Shown here: positions 6,110-12,417 of the stretch, in pieces
How positions within the stretch are numbered: the stretch's first letter is position 1
How the letters are laid out: the number at the start of each line of letters is the position of its first letter
Assembly (NCBI GenBank): GCA_004297645.1
Contig: SCUG01000457.1
Location: 1 to 12,417, forward strand
Length of the DNA: 12,417 nt
Direction of reading: 5' to 3'
DNA from: Saprospiraceae bacterium
GTDB lineage: Bacteria > Bacteroidota > Bacteroidia > Chitinophagales > Saprospiraceae
The notes under the pieces: model-generated
What the model saw: the letters and a program-made list of their open reading frames with translations, nothing else
What the model was told of the DNA's origin: nothing
Database searches by the model: none
Made by a program: the position numbers and the translations under genes

Positions 6110-6541
6110 GTGTTTCAGGAAATCATCATCGAATCCGTGGATGAACTACCGGAGGTAGCCGGAGAGTTGTTGAAAAAAGCCGGTGCCCGCAAAAAGTTTG
6201 CATTGACGGGAGACCTCGGTGCTGGCAAAACTGCGCTGATACAGGCATTTTGCAAGCGCCTTGGCGTCCGGCAAAACGTCACCAGCCCCACATTTGCCAT
6301 TGCCAACGAATACAGTTACACCGAAGATGACGGACGGGAACAGGTGGTGCACCATCTGGACCTTTACCGGCTGAAAACAGAGCAGGAAGCCATCGAAGCC
6401 GGTGTGGTAGAAATGGTGGAAGACGCTAATTTTTGTTTCATCGAATGGCCTGACCTCATAGATTCCCTCCTCCCGGAGGATGTCTTTAGAATAAAAATCA
6501 CCATCTTGCCGTCTGCCGCTCGAAAAATTCTATTTTTGTAG
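6110..6541 (+). CDS. tsaE: tRNA threonylcarbamoyladenosine biosynthesis ATPase TsaE
   Basis: Small cytosolic P-loop ATPase needed with TsaB, TsaD and TsaC for N6-threonylcarbamoyl adenosine (t6A) at position 37 of ANN-decoding tRNAs. It has 143 residues, the usual size. The Walker A motif GDLGAGKT is at 34-41. Other family signatures are TSPTF at 58-62, HLDLYR at 82-87 and IEWPD at 111-115. The start is a GTG at 6110: no ATG lies in this frame between the glpF stop and the conserved N-terminus, and FQEIIIESVDELPEVA begins the family homology. It follows glpF by 28 bases and may be co-transcribed with it or driven from the box at 6094. The ald promoter box overlaps its last codons. The C-terminus KITILPSAARKILFL differs from the usual ending but the length is normal. 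Confidence 0.95.
   Translation: MFQEIIIESVDELPEVAGELLKKAGARKKFALTGDLGAGKTALIQAFCKRLGVRQNVTSPTFAIANEYSYTEDDGREQVVHHLDLYRLKTEQEAIEAGVVEMVEDANFCFIEWPDLIDSLLPEDVFRIKITILPSAARKILFL
6506..6538 (+). promoter_or_regulatory. Promoter for ald inside the end of tsaE
   Basis: TATTTTTG at 6531-6538 is an exact match to TAnnTTTG, overlapping the last codons of tsaE. A TTG at 6506-6508 lies 22 bases upstream, within the -33 spacing described for Flavobacterium promoters. The predicted transcript start lies near 6543-6546, giving a leader of about 55 bases before the ald ATG. The match could also be constrained by coding sequence (Ile-Leu-Phe-Leu). Confidence 0.5.
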
Positions 6542-6599
6542 ATGGCCGTTCCGGAGCTGTGCTGGTGCATTTCTGCGGACAATCTCTAATCATCAATCA

Positions 6600-7832
6600 A
6601 TGGCAGAGGCAACCAAAAAGAAGATACCCATTCCCAAATCGCTGACGGAAGGTCAATTGCAGCCGCAGGCTGAAATGCTGGCCATTGAACGTAAAAATGG
6701 TGCACTGTACATTGGCATTCCCAAAGTGGAGAGCTCCCTGGAAAACCGGGTGGCCTTAGCACCGACTGCGGTGGCCTCGCTCACAGGCCACGGCCATCGC
6801 GTAGTCATTGAGGCGGGGGCGGGTGAAAAGGCCAATTACACCGACCATCGGTATTCGGAAGCAGGCGCAGAAATCGCTTACTCGAAAGAGCAAGTTTTTA
6901 AAGCCAATATTTTATTGCAGATAGCTCCACCCACGCTCGAAGAAATCGAGCTTTTCCATCCCTATCAAATCGTCATTTCTCCGCTGCACCTGCCCGGCCT
7001 CTCCGAGCAATTTATCAATGCCATCAAAGCAAAAAGGGTGATAGCCTTAGCCATGGAATACATCCAGGACGAAGGCGGTTCATTCCCTATTGTCAGGGTA
7101 ATGAGTGAGTTGGCGGGCATGAGTGCCATGCTCACCGCCGCCGAATTGTTGGCCACCACGAGTGGTGGAAAGGGCGTACTACTCGGTGGCGTTGCGGGTG
7201 TGCCATCCGCCAAAGTCGTCATCCTCGGAGCCGGCGTAGTCGGTGAATCGGCAACCAGAGTGGCTTTGGGGTTGGGGGCTTCCATCCGGGTTTTCGACAA
7301 CAACGTGTACAAGCTCATGCGCCTCCAACAAAATGTCGGGCAAAAGCTGAATACCTCCACCCTGAATCCTTTTCAGTTGGAGAAAAAACTGCTGAACGCC
7401 GATGTGGCTATTGGGGCCATTCACTCCAAAACCGGCAGAACCCCCATCATTGTGAGTGAGGACATCGTGGCTAAAATGAAACCAGGCTCAGTCATCGTGG
7501 ATGTGAGCATAGACCAGGGCGGGTGTTTTGAAACCTCCGAAATGACTACCCACAGCCGGCCTACATTTATCAAACACGGCATCATTCATTACTGCGTGCC
7601 CAACATCGCCTCGAAAGTGCCGCGCACTGCTTCCATCGCCATCAGCAACATCCTGACACCGCTGCTCCTCGGGGCCGGCCGGGCCGGTGGTATCGAAGAA
7701 CTTCTCTTTGAACACAGTGGCCTGCGCAACGGCGTATATGTCTATAAAGGCCGCCTCACCAACGCCTATCTCGGCCGCCGCTTTGGCATCAAATTCACTG
7801 ACCTCGACTTGCTGATGACTTTCCGGCATTAG
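6600..7832 (+). CDS. ald: Alanine dehydrogenase (Bacteroidota type), with Gln at the expected catalytic Lys
   Basis: NAD-dependent enzyme interconverting L-alanine with pyruvate and ammonia in the cytosol, of the alanine dehydrogenase/PntA family. It has 410 residues. A 35-residue N-terminal extension precedes IGIPKVESSLENRVAL, as in Bacteroidota homologues that I recall at about 400. The Rossmann motif LGAGVVGE is at 209-216, with Asp233 placed for the NAD ribose. DVSIDQGGCFE (301-311) contains the conserved Asp, and PTFIKHGIIHYCVPNI (321-336) is a strong family signature. By eye alignment to the Mycobacterium enzyme, His96 corresponds to His130 (SPLHL). Its pyruvate-binding Lys75 (LLKVKEP) falls on Gln107 (LLQIAPP, codon CAG at 6918-6920). 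The frame is otherwise intact. This could alter or abolish catalysis, or the lineage may use another residue. The tsaE-ald order is, from memory, common in Bacteroidota. The ATG at 6600 is the only suitable start. Confidence 0.9.
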   Translation: MAEATKKKIPIPKSLTEGQLQPQAEMLAIERKNGALYIGIPKVESSLENRVALAPTAVASLTGHGHRVVIEAGAGEKANYTDHRYSEAGAEIAYSKEQVFKANILLQIAPPTLEEIELFHPYQIVISPLHLPGLSEQFINAIKAKRVIALAMEYIQDEGGSFPIVRVMSELAGMSAMLTAAELLATTSGGKGVLLGGVAGVPSAKVVILGAGVVGESATRVALGLGASIRVFDNNVYKLMRLQQNVGQKLNTSTLNPFQLEKKLLNADVAIGAIHSKTGRTPIIVSEDIVAKMKPGSVIVDVSIDQGGCFETSEMTTHSRPTFIKHGIIHYCVPNIASKVPRTASIAISNILTPLLLGAGRAGGIEELLFEHSGLRNGVYVYKGRLTNAYLGRRFGIKFTDLDLLMTFRH

Positions 7833-8143
7833 CGCTGGACGGCATCTGCCCCGGATATGTCCGTCCACTACTTTGGCAAAGTAATTGTCTTTTGGGCTAT
7901 GGAATTTCCCGCCGGTGAAACCATCCTCAGACATTCCCACATAGCGGCGTGCACCCCTGTTTTAGCGCCATCTTTAGCACCGGCACAGTCTTAAAGGCAA
8001 CTGTCATTTCCCCGATGTTTCTGTTGCTCGCGCATTTGTAGCTCTGGCTACCTCAATTCCCGTAAACGTTTCCCCCGTCGCTGTATGCCCATTACAACTC
8101 CCCCGGCATCAGGCCCCATGTTTTTATTTGTGAACTATTGAAT
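7833..8143. other. 311-base intergenic region between ald and the metalloprotease gene
   Basis: No convincing gene is seen. Right after the ald stop, TGGACGG (7836-7842) pairs with CCGTCCA (7861-7867) around an 18-base loop; there is no T-tract, so termination is uncertain. An odd-centred palindrome TACTTTGGCAAAGTA lies at 7869-7883. A small hairpin, GTAGC (8038-8042) with GCTAC (8047-8051), follows. The last 100 bases are rich in C and T on the plus strand. TTTATTTG at 8123-8130 matches five of six fixed bases of the -7 element and may be the promoter of the protease gene, but no -33 box is seen. A 45-codon open frame at 7857-7994 has nothing to support it. Confidence 0.5.
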
Positions 8144-11100
8144 ATGCACCTGCAATACGTACTCCTTCTCGCAGGCTGGGCATGCTGCCAGCCTGCGTTT
8201 ACACAAATACCGCTTGCCTTGACGAATCCCTGGACCTTCGTCAAAGAGCCTTCTGTTCTGAATAAAAACTCCGCTTCCGGGGAATTACCCGGCAGTTACA
8301 AAACCCTGCAACTTGATATTCCTACCTTAAAAGAAATCCTCGCTATGGCCCCGGCCCGCAATGAAAACACGACGGCCGCACTCAGCCTGCCTATGCCCGA
8401 TGGCAGTTTTCAGCAGTTCAGCGTGGTGGAAGCCCCAGTGATGCACCCCGCTTTGGCCAAAAAATATCCTCAGCTAAAATCCTATGCAGGTACCGGCGTT
8501 GACGACCCCGGCGCCTATCTTCGATTCGACCTCAGTCCGCACGGTTTTCACGCTATGGTACTTTCGGGCCGCCACGGCGACGTTTTCATAGACCCTGCAC
8601 CCGGCGGGGGAAAGGAGCAGGTTTATCTCGTTTATTTCAAAAAAGATTTTAAGAAAAGCGAAGATTGGCAATGCGGGGTGCCTGCTCACACCGGCCTTGA
8701 AATATCCGCACCAACTATCGCAAAATCGGGGGACTGCCAGTTGAAAACTTTCAGGCTTGCCCTGGCTTGCACGGCCGAATACACAGCCTTTCACGGAGGC
8801 ACGGTGGAAGACGGCCTTGCCGCCATCAATACCCTGCTGACCCGCGTGGACGGCATTTTCGAAAGAGAGGTATCCATCACAATGCAATTGGTGCCCAATA
8901 ACGACCTCCTCGTCTTTACAAACCCCGCCACCGACCCTTATTCCAACGGCAGCGCCAGTACTATGCTCTTTCAAAATCAGCAGGCGTGCGATCAGATTAT
9001 AGGCACCGGAAACTACGACATTGGGCATGTGCTGGCCAAAGGTGGCAGCGGCGTGGCCTACATAAAAAGCGCTTGCGGAAGCAGCAAGGCGGGCGGTGTC
9101 ACTGGTAGCAATTCGCCGGTAGGCGACGCTTTTTACATTGACTATGTGGCCCATGAAATAGGGCACCAGTTCGGCGCCAACCATACCCAAAACAACTCCT
9201 GCAACCGCAATGCCTCCACAGCAGTGGAACCTGGCAGCGGCTCCACCATCATGAGTTACGCCGGCATCTGTTTGCCGAATATTCAGGCGCACAGCGACGC
9301 CTATTTCCATGCCATCAGTTTGGCCGAAATCGCCTCGTTTTCGAGCAGCGGCACCAGTTGTGCCACCGAGGTGAACATGAATACAGCGCCTGCGGCGAAT
9401 GCTGGCAGTGACCATATCATTCCGAAATCCACTCCTTTCCTACTGACGGGAACTGGCAACGACCCCGATGCAGGCACCGGACTCACCTATACTTGGGAGC
9501 AGATGGACAACGAGGTGGCAGTGATGCCGCCCGTGCCGGCAAATCTGACGGGGCCATGCTTCCGTTCGCTGCCTCCATCAGACGCCCCCGGCCGCTATTT
9601 CCCGAATCTCGATGAACTTACCGGCAATATTTCTCCCACTTGGGAAGTGTTGCCCGGCGTTGGCCGGACGCTGCATTTCCGGCTCACGGTGAGGGATAAC
9701 TACCCCGGCGGAGGCTGCACGGCCAGCGACGATATGACGCTGACGGTAGATGGCAATGCCGGGCCTTTTATCATAACCTCTCCGGATAGCCCGGTGAGTT
9801 GGGAAGGCGGCTCTGTGCAAACGGTGAAATGGGATGTGGCAGGTACTTACGCCGCGCCCGTCGGGTGCAAAAAAGTGGACATCCTGCTCTCGCTCGACGG
9901 GGGGGATACCTGGCCAGTGACCCTTGCTGCCGGTACCCCTAACGACGGCACGCACAGCTTTGTGCTGCCCAACTATGGCACTACACAGGCGAGAATTATG
10001 GTGAAAGCTGCTGACAATATTTTCTTCGATATCTCCCGCCACGATTTTACCATCGATGCCCCGGCCTTTTTTACCGTGAGCATCGGCGGCAAAAACCTCG
10101 ATTGCTTCGGCGATAGCAGCGGCACCGCCACTGTCTATGTGACGGGAGGGTTGGGCGATTACACCTATAAATGGAGCAACGGTGCCACTACTCCTTTCAT
10201 CCAGCATCTTACCGCAGGCACCTATTCCGTGACGGTCACTTCCGGCGTTCAGCCAGCCGTGGCGAGCATCACACTGACCCAGCCTGCGCCTTTGAAAATA
10301 AGCATTCAAGGGGTAGATGCCACCACTGCCGCCGCGGGTGAAGCCACCGTCCATGTGACTGGTGGTCAGGGCGATTACCTTTTTTTCTGGAGCAATGGTG
10401 CCACCAGCCAGCACCTCGTTGACCTCCCTGCCGGTACATATTCGGTCTCCGTCATTGATGACAACGGCTGCGCTGAAGTGGCTTCCATCGTCATTGGTTT
10501 TTCACCTACGGTGCAATTAGAATTCGGAACCATTCCTGCCGTTACCGAAACATGGCAGACGGTGGCGCTCGGCCATCATTACGACGATATGGTGGTGGTA
10601 GCGAGTATCGAATTAGGGAACGAATTCCCGCCTTCGTTGGTGACGAGGGTGCGCCAGGCTTCGGGCAATAGTTTTGACCTGAAGGTGCAAGTGGCGGGAA
10701 GTGAAAATGGCCTCGCAGGGCCGGTTACGGTGCATTATCTCGTGGCCGAAGCAGGCGTGTACACACTGCCCGAACACGGGATTATTTTCGAAGCCAAAAA
10801 ATTTACCAGTCAAATGACCTCCCGCACCGGGCATTGGAGTTTCGAGCCACACAGTTTTTCGCAGGTGTATGAAAAGCCGGTCGTGTTGGGCCAGGTGATG
10901 AGCTATAACGACCCCGCTTGGTCGGTGTTTTGGGCCAGCAAAAACGGCGACCGCACCAAGCCTCCCGCACGGGGAAGTTTGGCCGCAGGCCTCCAAATTG
11001 CCGAAGACAGGGAGTACGTTTCACGCCAACCTGAAACCATCGGGTACTTTGTGTTTGAAACTTCCGCCGGTACGCTCAATGGCCAAAAATACATCGTGGC

Positions 11101-11686
11101 TGTGGGAGACGACATCGTGCAGGGGGTGGCAGATAATACCCAAGGCTACCCTTACATTTTAGAAGGATTTACCCGCCTCAATACTGCCATCGTCAGTTCG
11201 GCAGGCATGGACAGTGACGAGGGAGCCTGGCCTGTATTGAAGAGCCTGCCCGATGACAAAACGACCTTGAACCTCTGCGTTTTTGAAGACCAGATTTCTG
11301 ACGCAGAACGCCAGCATACCACCGAGCAGGTGGCCTTCATCGCCTTTGGCGATGGCGTGCCCGATGTCCAGGGTGAAGATGACGCCCATCCGCCGTTCAC
11401 CGATAAACCAGGAGCATCGCCTCCGTTGCGTGTGTTCCCAAATCCGGCGGGGGATGAGGTAATACTCGAATTTGAGCAAAGTGATTCGGGAGGCCCTGAC
11501 CTGCTCCTGACCGACGTCCTTGGGAGAACAATGCAATACAGCGCCCTGCTTCCGGCCGAGCCGGGTCTGCGCCATGTGACAGTGGACTTGAGCACCCTGA
11601 AACCGGGATGCTATTTCGCCCTAATCAGTGAAGGCAACTTTCGCAAAACCGCAAAAATTATTAAGGCCGGAGGGCTACATGAATAA
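8144..11686 (+). CDS. Secreted reprolysin-like (M12B-type) zinc metalloprotease with SprB repeats, lectin-like region and T9SS sorting domain
   Basis: A 1180-residue secreted protein. Residues 1 to about 20 are a signal peptide (MHLQYVLLLAGWACCQPAFTQ), which favours the ATG at 8144 over the TTG two codons upstream. A pro-region to about 200 contains HPALAKKYPQLKSYAGTGVDDP, typical of Bacteroidota proteases of this type. The catalytic domain (about 200-408) has the zinc site HEIGHQFGANHT, giving His337, Glu338, His341 and His347, and the Met-turn TIMSYAG with Met370. Two immunoglobulin-like segments follow: a PKD-like one from 415 (NTAPAANAGSD) and one from about 545 (SPDSPVSWEGGSVQTVKWDV). 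Two SprB-type repeats come next (643-713, 716-785), each with VTGG, GDY, WSNGAT and AGTYSV. Residues 791-1070 begin like an H-type-lectin-like beta-sandwich (TETWQTVALGHHYDDMVVVAS). The end (from 1095, LRVFPNPAGDE to KTAKIIKAG) is a type A sorting domain for T9SS export and surface attachment or release. Substrate unknown. A strong terminator follows. Confidence 0.92.
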   Translation: MHLQYVLLLAGWACCQPAFTQIPLALTNPWTFVKEPSVLNKNSASGELPGSYKTLQLDIPTLKEILAMAPARNENTTAALSLPMPDGSFQQFSVVEAPVMHPALAKKYPQLKSYAGTGVDDPGAYLRFDLSPHGFHAMVLSGRHGDVFIDPAPGGGKEQVYLVYFKKDFKKSEDWQCGVPAHTGLEISAPTIAKSGDCQLKTFRLALACTAEYTAFHGGTVEDGLAAINTLLTRVDGIFEREVSITMQLVPNNDLLVFTNPATDPYSNGSASTMLFQNQQACDQIIGTGNYDIGHVLAKGGSGVAYIKSACGSSKAGGVTGSNSPVGDAFYIDYVAHEIGHQFGANHTQNNSCNRNASTAVEPGSGSTIMSYAGICLPNIQAHSDAYFHAISLAEIASFSSSGTSCATEVNMNTAPAANAGSDHIIPKSTPFLLTGTGNDPDAGTGLTYTWEQMDNEVAVMPPVPANLTGPCFRSLPPSDAPGRYFPNLDELTGNISPTWEVLPGVGRTLHFRLTVRDNYPGGGCTASDDMTLTVDGNAGPFIITSPDSPVSWEGGSVQTVKWDVAGTYAAPVGCKKVDILLSLDGGDTWPVTLAAGTPNDGTHSFVLPNYGTTQARIMVKAADNIFFDISRHDFTIDAPAFFTVSIGGKNLDCFGDSSGTATVYVTGGLGDYTYKWSNGATTPFIQHLTAGTYSVTVTSGVQPAVASITLTQPAPLKISIQGVDATTAAAGEATVHVTGGQGDYLFFWSNGATSQHLVDLPAGTYSVSVIDDNGCAEVASIVIGFSPTVQLEFGTIPAVTETWQTVALGHHYDDMVVVASIELGNEFPPSLVTRVRQASGNSFDLKVQVAGSENGLAGPVTVHYLVAEAGVYTLPEHGIIFEAKKFTSQMTSRTGHWSFEPHSFSQVYEKPVVLGQVMSYNDPAWSVFWASKNGDRTKPPARGSLAAGLQIAEDREYVSRQPETIGYFVFETSAGTLNGQKYIVAVGDDIVQGVADNTQGYPYILEGFTRLNTAIVSSAGMDSDEGAWPVLKSLPDDKTTLNLCVFEDQISDAERQHTTEQVAFIAFGDGVPDVQGEDDAHPPFTDKPGASPPLRVFPNPAGDEVILEFEQSDSGGPDLLLTDVLGRTMQYSALLPAEPGLRHVTVDLSTLKPGCYFALISEGNFRKTAKIIKAGGLHE
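10070..10500 (+). repeat. Tandem SprB-type repeat pair within the metalloprotease gene
   Basis: Two in-frame units of roughly 70 codons are related in protein and partly in DNA, for example TGGAGCAACGGTGCCACTAC near 10173 and TGGAGCAATGGTGCCACCAG near 10389. Shared protein landmarks are TVYVTGGLGDYTYKWSNGAT and TVHVTGGQGDYLFFWSNGAT, then AGTYSVTV and AGTYSVSV. The units have diverged enough that recent duplication is unlikely. Unit one keeps the opening Cys (LDCFGD); unit two keeps the closing Cys (DDNGCAE). Confidence 0.75.
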
Positions 11687-11699
11687 AAACTATGAACAC

Positions 11700-11717
11700 C
11701 GCCGGCTGAACCCGGCG
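11700..11717 (+). repeat. Small GC-rich hairpin after the metalloprotease gene
   Basis: CGCCGG at 11700-11705 is the reverse complement of CCGGCG at 11712-11717, with a 6-base loop. It lies 14 bases after the stop codon and is not followed by a T-tract. It may protect the 3' end of the message or act with the terminator at 11754. Confidence 0.35.
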
Positions 11718-11753
11718 AACAAACACTCATTTATTTTGGGACAAAACAATTGT

Positions 11754-11782
11754 ACCGGTGGCATTTGCCACCGGTTTTTTTT
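11754..11782 (+). terminator. Strong rho-independent terminator of the metalloprotease gene
   Basis: ACCGGTGGC (11754-11762) and GCCACCGGT (11767-11775) form a perfect 9-bp stem with the loop ATTT. The T-tract continues to 11782, eight T residues in a row counting the last stem base. It is 67 bases after the protease stop codon and ahead of the DUF192 gene, so the two are separate transcription units. Confidence 0.9.
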
Positions 11783-11891
11783 ATTCAAGGAATCGGATGG
11801 GTTTGCCGGTTTTTATCTGAATTTTGCGGCCACATTTTTTTTTAGAGGGCAAGGCCGGTGGCTGCGTACCCTCCTATCATCACGACACCTC

Positions 11892-12417
11892 ATGGCAAAA
11901 TCAGTAATCAGTAAGAGCACACAAAGCCTGGCCCGCAAAAAGAAGCGCCCGGCAAAAAACCGAAAGCAGCAAATCATTATCGGATTGATGATAGTGGCGT
12001 TGGCGGCTATGTTTTTGCCCAACCTTCTGCCGTCGTTTCGCAGTGGCAAAAGCGCCCGCAATTTTACACCTACCAACAAAGGCACCATGCCAGAGCCAAA
12101 ATTTACCAAAGAGGGTACGCTGTCTTTCATCAGCAGCGAAACCGGCGAAGCTATCCGCACCATTGACATAGAAAAAGCCGGTGACGATATGGAGCGGCAA
12201 TTTGGCCTGATGTACCGCAAGTCAATGCCTGACACGCAAGGTATGCTATTCATTTTTGACAAAGCCGGAAAGCAGAGCTTCTGGATGCGCAACACCTACA
12301 TTTCTCTCGACATTATGTTCGTTGATGCGGAAAACCGCATTCTGAACATCCACCAAAATACTAAACCGTTGTCCGACACCTCGCTGCCATCCACCGGCGA
12401 CGCCCAGTTTGTGGTGG
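11892..12417 (+). CDS. Membrane-anchored DUF192 family protein (3' end outside window)
   Basis: The frame runs from the ATG at 11892 to the window edge without a stop, giving 175 residues. The N-terminus is strongly basic (SLARKKKRPAKNRKQQ, 12-27), then one membrane segment follows (about 28-47, IIIGLMIVALAAMFLPNLLP). This predicts a type II anchor with the rest in the periplasm. After a polar linker the DUF192 domain (PF02643) starts near 75. Its signatures are visible: FGLMYRKSMPDTQGMLFIF (104-122), FWMRNTYISLDIMFVD (130-145) and IHQNTKPLSDTSLPS (153-167). The family function is not established; members are small periplasmic or extracytoplasmic beta-barrel-like proteins. The domain normally ends about 20-30 residues beyond the window edge. 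The gene lies downstream of the protease terminator; a GAATTTTG at 11819-11826 matches five of six -7 bases, without a well-spaced -33 box. Confidence 0.88.
   Translation, partial: MAKSVISKSTQSLARKKKRPAKNRKQQIIIGLMIVALAAMFLPNLLPSFRSGKSARNFTPTNKGTMPEPKFTKEGTLSFISSETGEAIRTIDIEKAGDDMERQFGLMYRKSMPDTQGMLFIFDKAGKQSFWMRNTYISLDIMFVDAENRILNIHQNTKPLSDTSLPSTGDAQFVV

Noticed and set aside
6081..6158. ATG overlapping the glpF stop (TAATG) as a coupled start
   Set aside because: It opens a different frame from tsaE and ends after about 25 codons; tsaE homology begins at the GTG at 6110.
7488..7940. Minus-strand open frame of 150 codons at the end of ald and beyond
   Set aside because: Most of it is antisense to the well-supported ald gene. 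The short part outside ald reads like plausible protein, but it lacks a recognisable family or a stop independent of ald.
7857..7994. Plus-strand 45-codon frame just after ald
   Set aside because: It has no recognisable family or ribosome binding site, and the same bases are equally open on the other strand.
8474..9415. Minus-strand frame of 313 codons, with similar long ones at 9578-10414
   Set aside because: These are antisense shadows of the metalloprotease gene, whose zinc site, repeats and sorting domain are clear; the long frames come from its GC-rich third codon positions.
11813..12295. Minus-strand frame of 160 codons at the right edge
   Set aside because: It is antisense to the DUF192 gene, whose family motifs are plainly visible on the plus strand.
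1..12417. A new defence, mobile or biosynthetic system
   Set aside because: All larger genes belong to recognisable housekeeping or Bacteroidota-specific families. No integrase, transposase, toxin-antitoxin pair, repeat array or terminal repeats were seen.

Overview
The window looks like chromosomal DNA of a Bacteroidota bacterium, most likely of the Saprospiria/Saprospiraceae type. That placement is inference from several signs: lineage-restricted families (a GT5-domain-only 'glycogen synthase', a DUF4270 lipoprotein, a DUF4290 protein), a secreted protease ending in a type IX secretion (T9SS) type A sorting domain, SprB-type repeats, no clear Shine-Dalgarno sites before the starts, and promoter elements of the Bacteroidota form TAnnTTTG. 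Base composition looks moderate and even, with no obvious island boundary. I see no tRNA, rRNA, CRISPR array, insertion sequence, phage gene or integration site.

Layout. Bases 1-4686 hold four plus-strand genes: the 3' part of a glycogen/starch synthase-like gene, a DUF4270 lipoprotein, glmS, and a DUF4290 protein. A long hairpin with a T-tract separates the first two, and glmS has its own promoter-like box and a structured leader. A symmetric terminator at 4713-4750 closes this block. A probable small minus-strand gene of 85 codons (4828-5085) reads towards it. Bases 5290-7832 hold glpF (aquaglyceroporin), tsaE (tRNA t6A synthesis ATPase) and ald (alanine dehydrogenase). tsaE and ald each have a TAnnTTTG box close upstream. 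After a 311-base gap with no convincing gene comes a very large secreted metalloprotease (8144-11686) with a strong terminator. The window ends inside a membrane-anchored DUF192 gene.

How the genes fit together. GlmS makes glucosamine-6-phosphate, the entry to UDP-GlcNAc and so to peptidoglycan and LPS. The GT5-like protein and DUF4270 lipoprotein are, as I recall, frequent neighbours of glmS in Bacteroidota, but their roles are not known. GlpF, TsaE and Ald are housekeeping functions of glycerol uptake, tRNA modification and alanine/pyruvate interconversion. The protease is the accessory, surface-directed part of the window.

I did not find a clearly new multi-gene system. The points most worth a second look are: a lysine-to-glutamine change at the expected pyruvate-binding position of alanine dehydrogenase; the domain architecture of the protease, including complementary cysteine loss in its two SprB repeats; the structured glmS leader; a possibly leaderless GTG start for tsaE; and the small unrecognised minus-strand gene.
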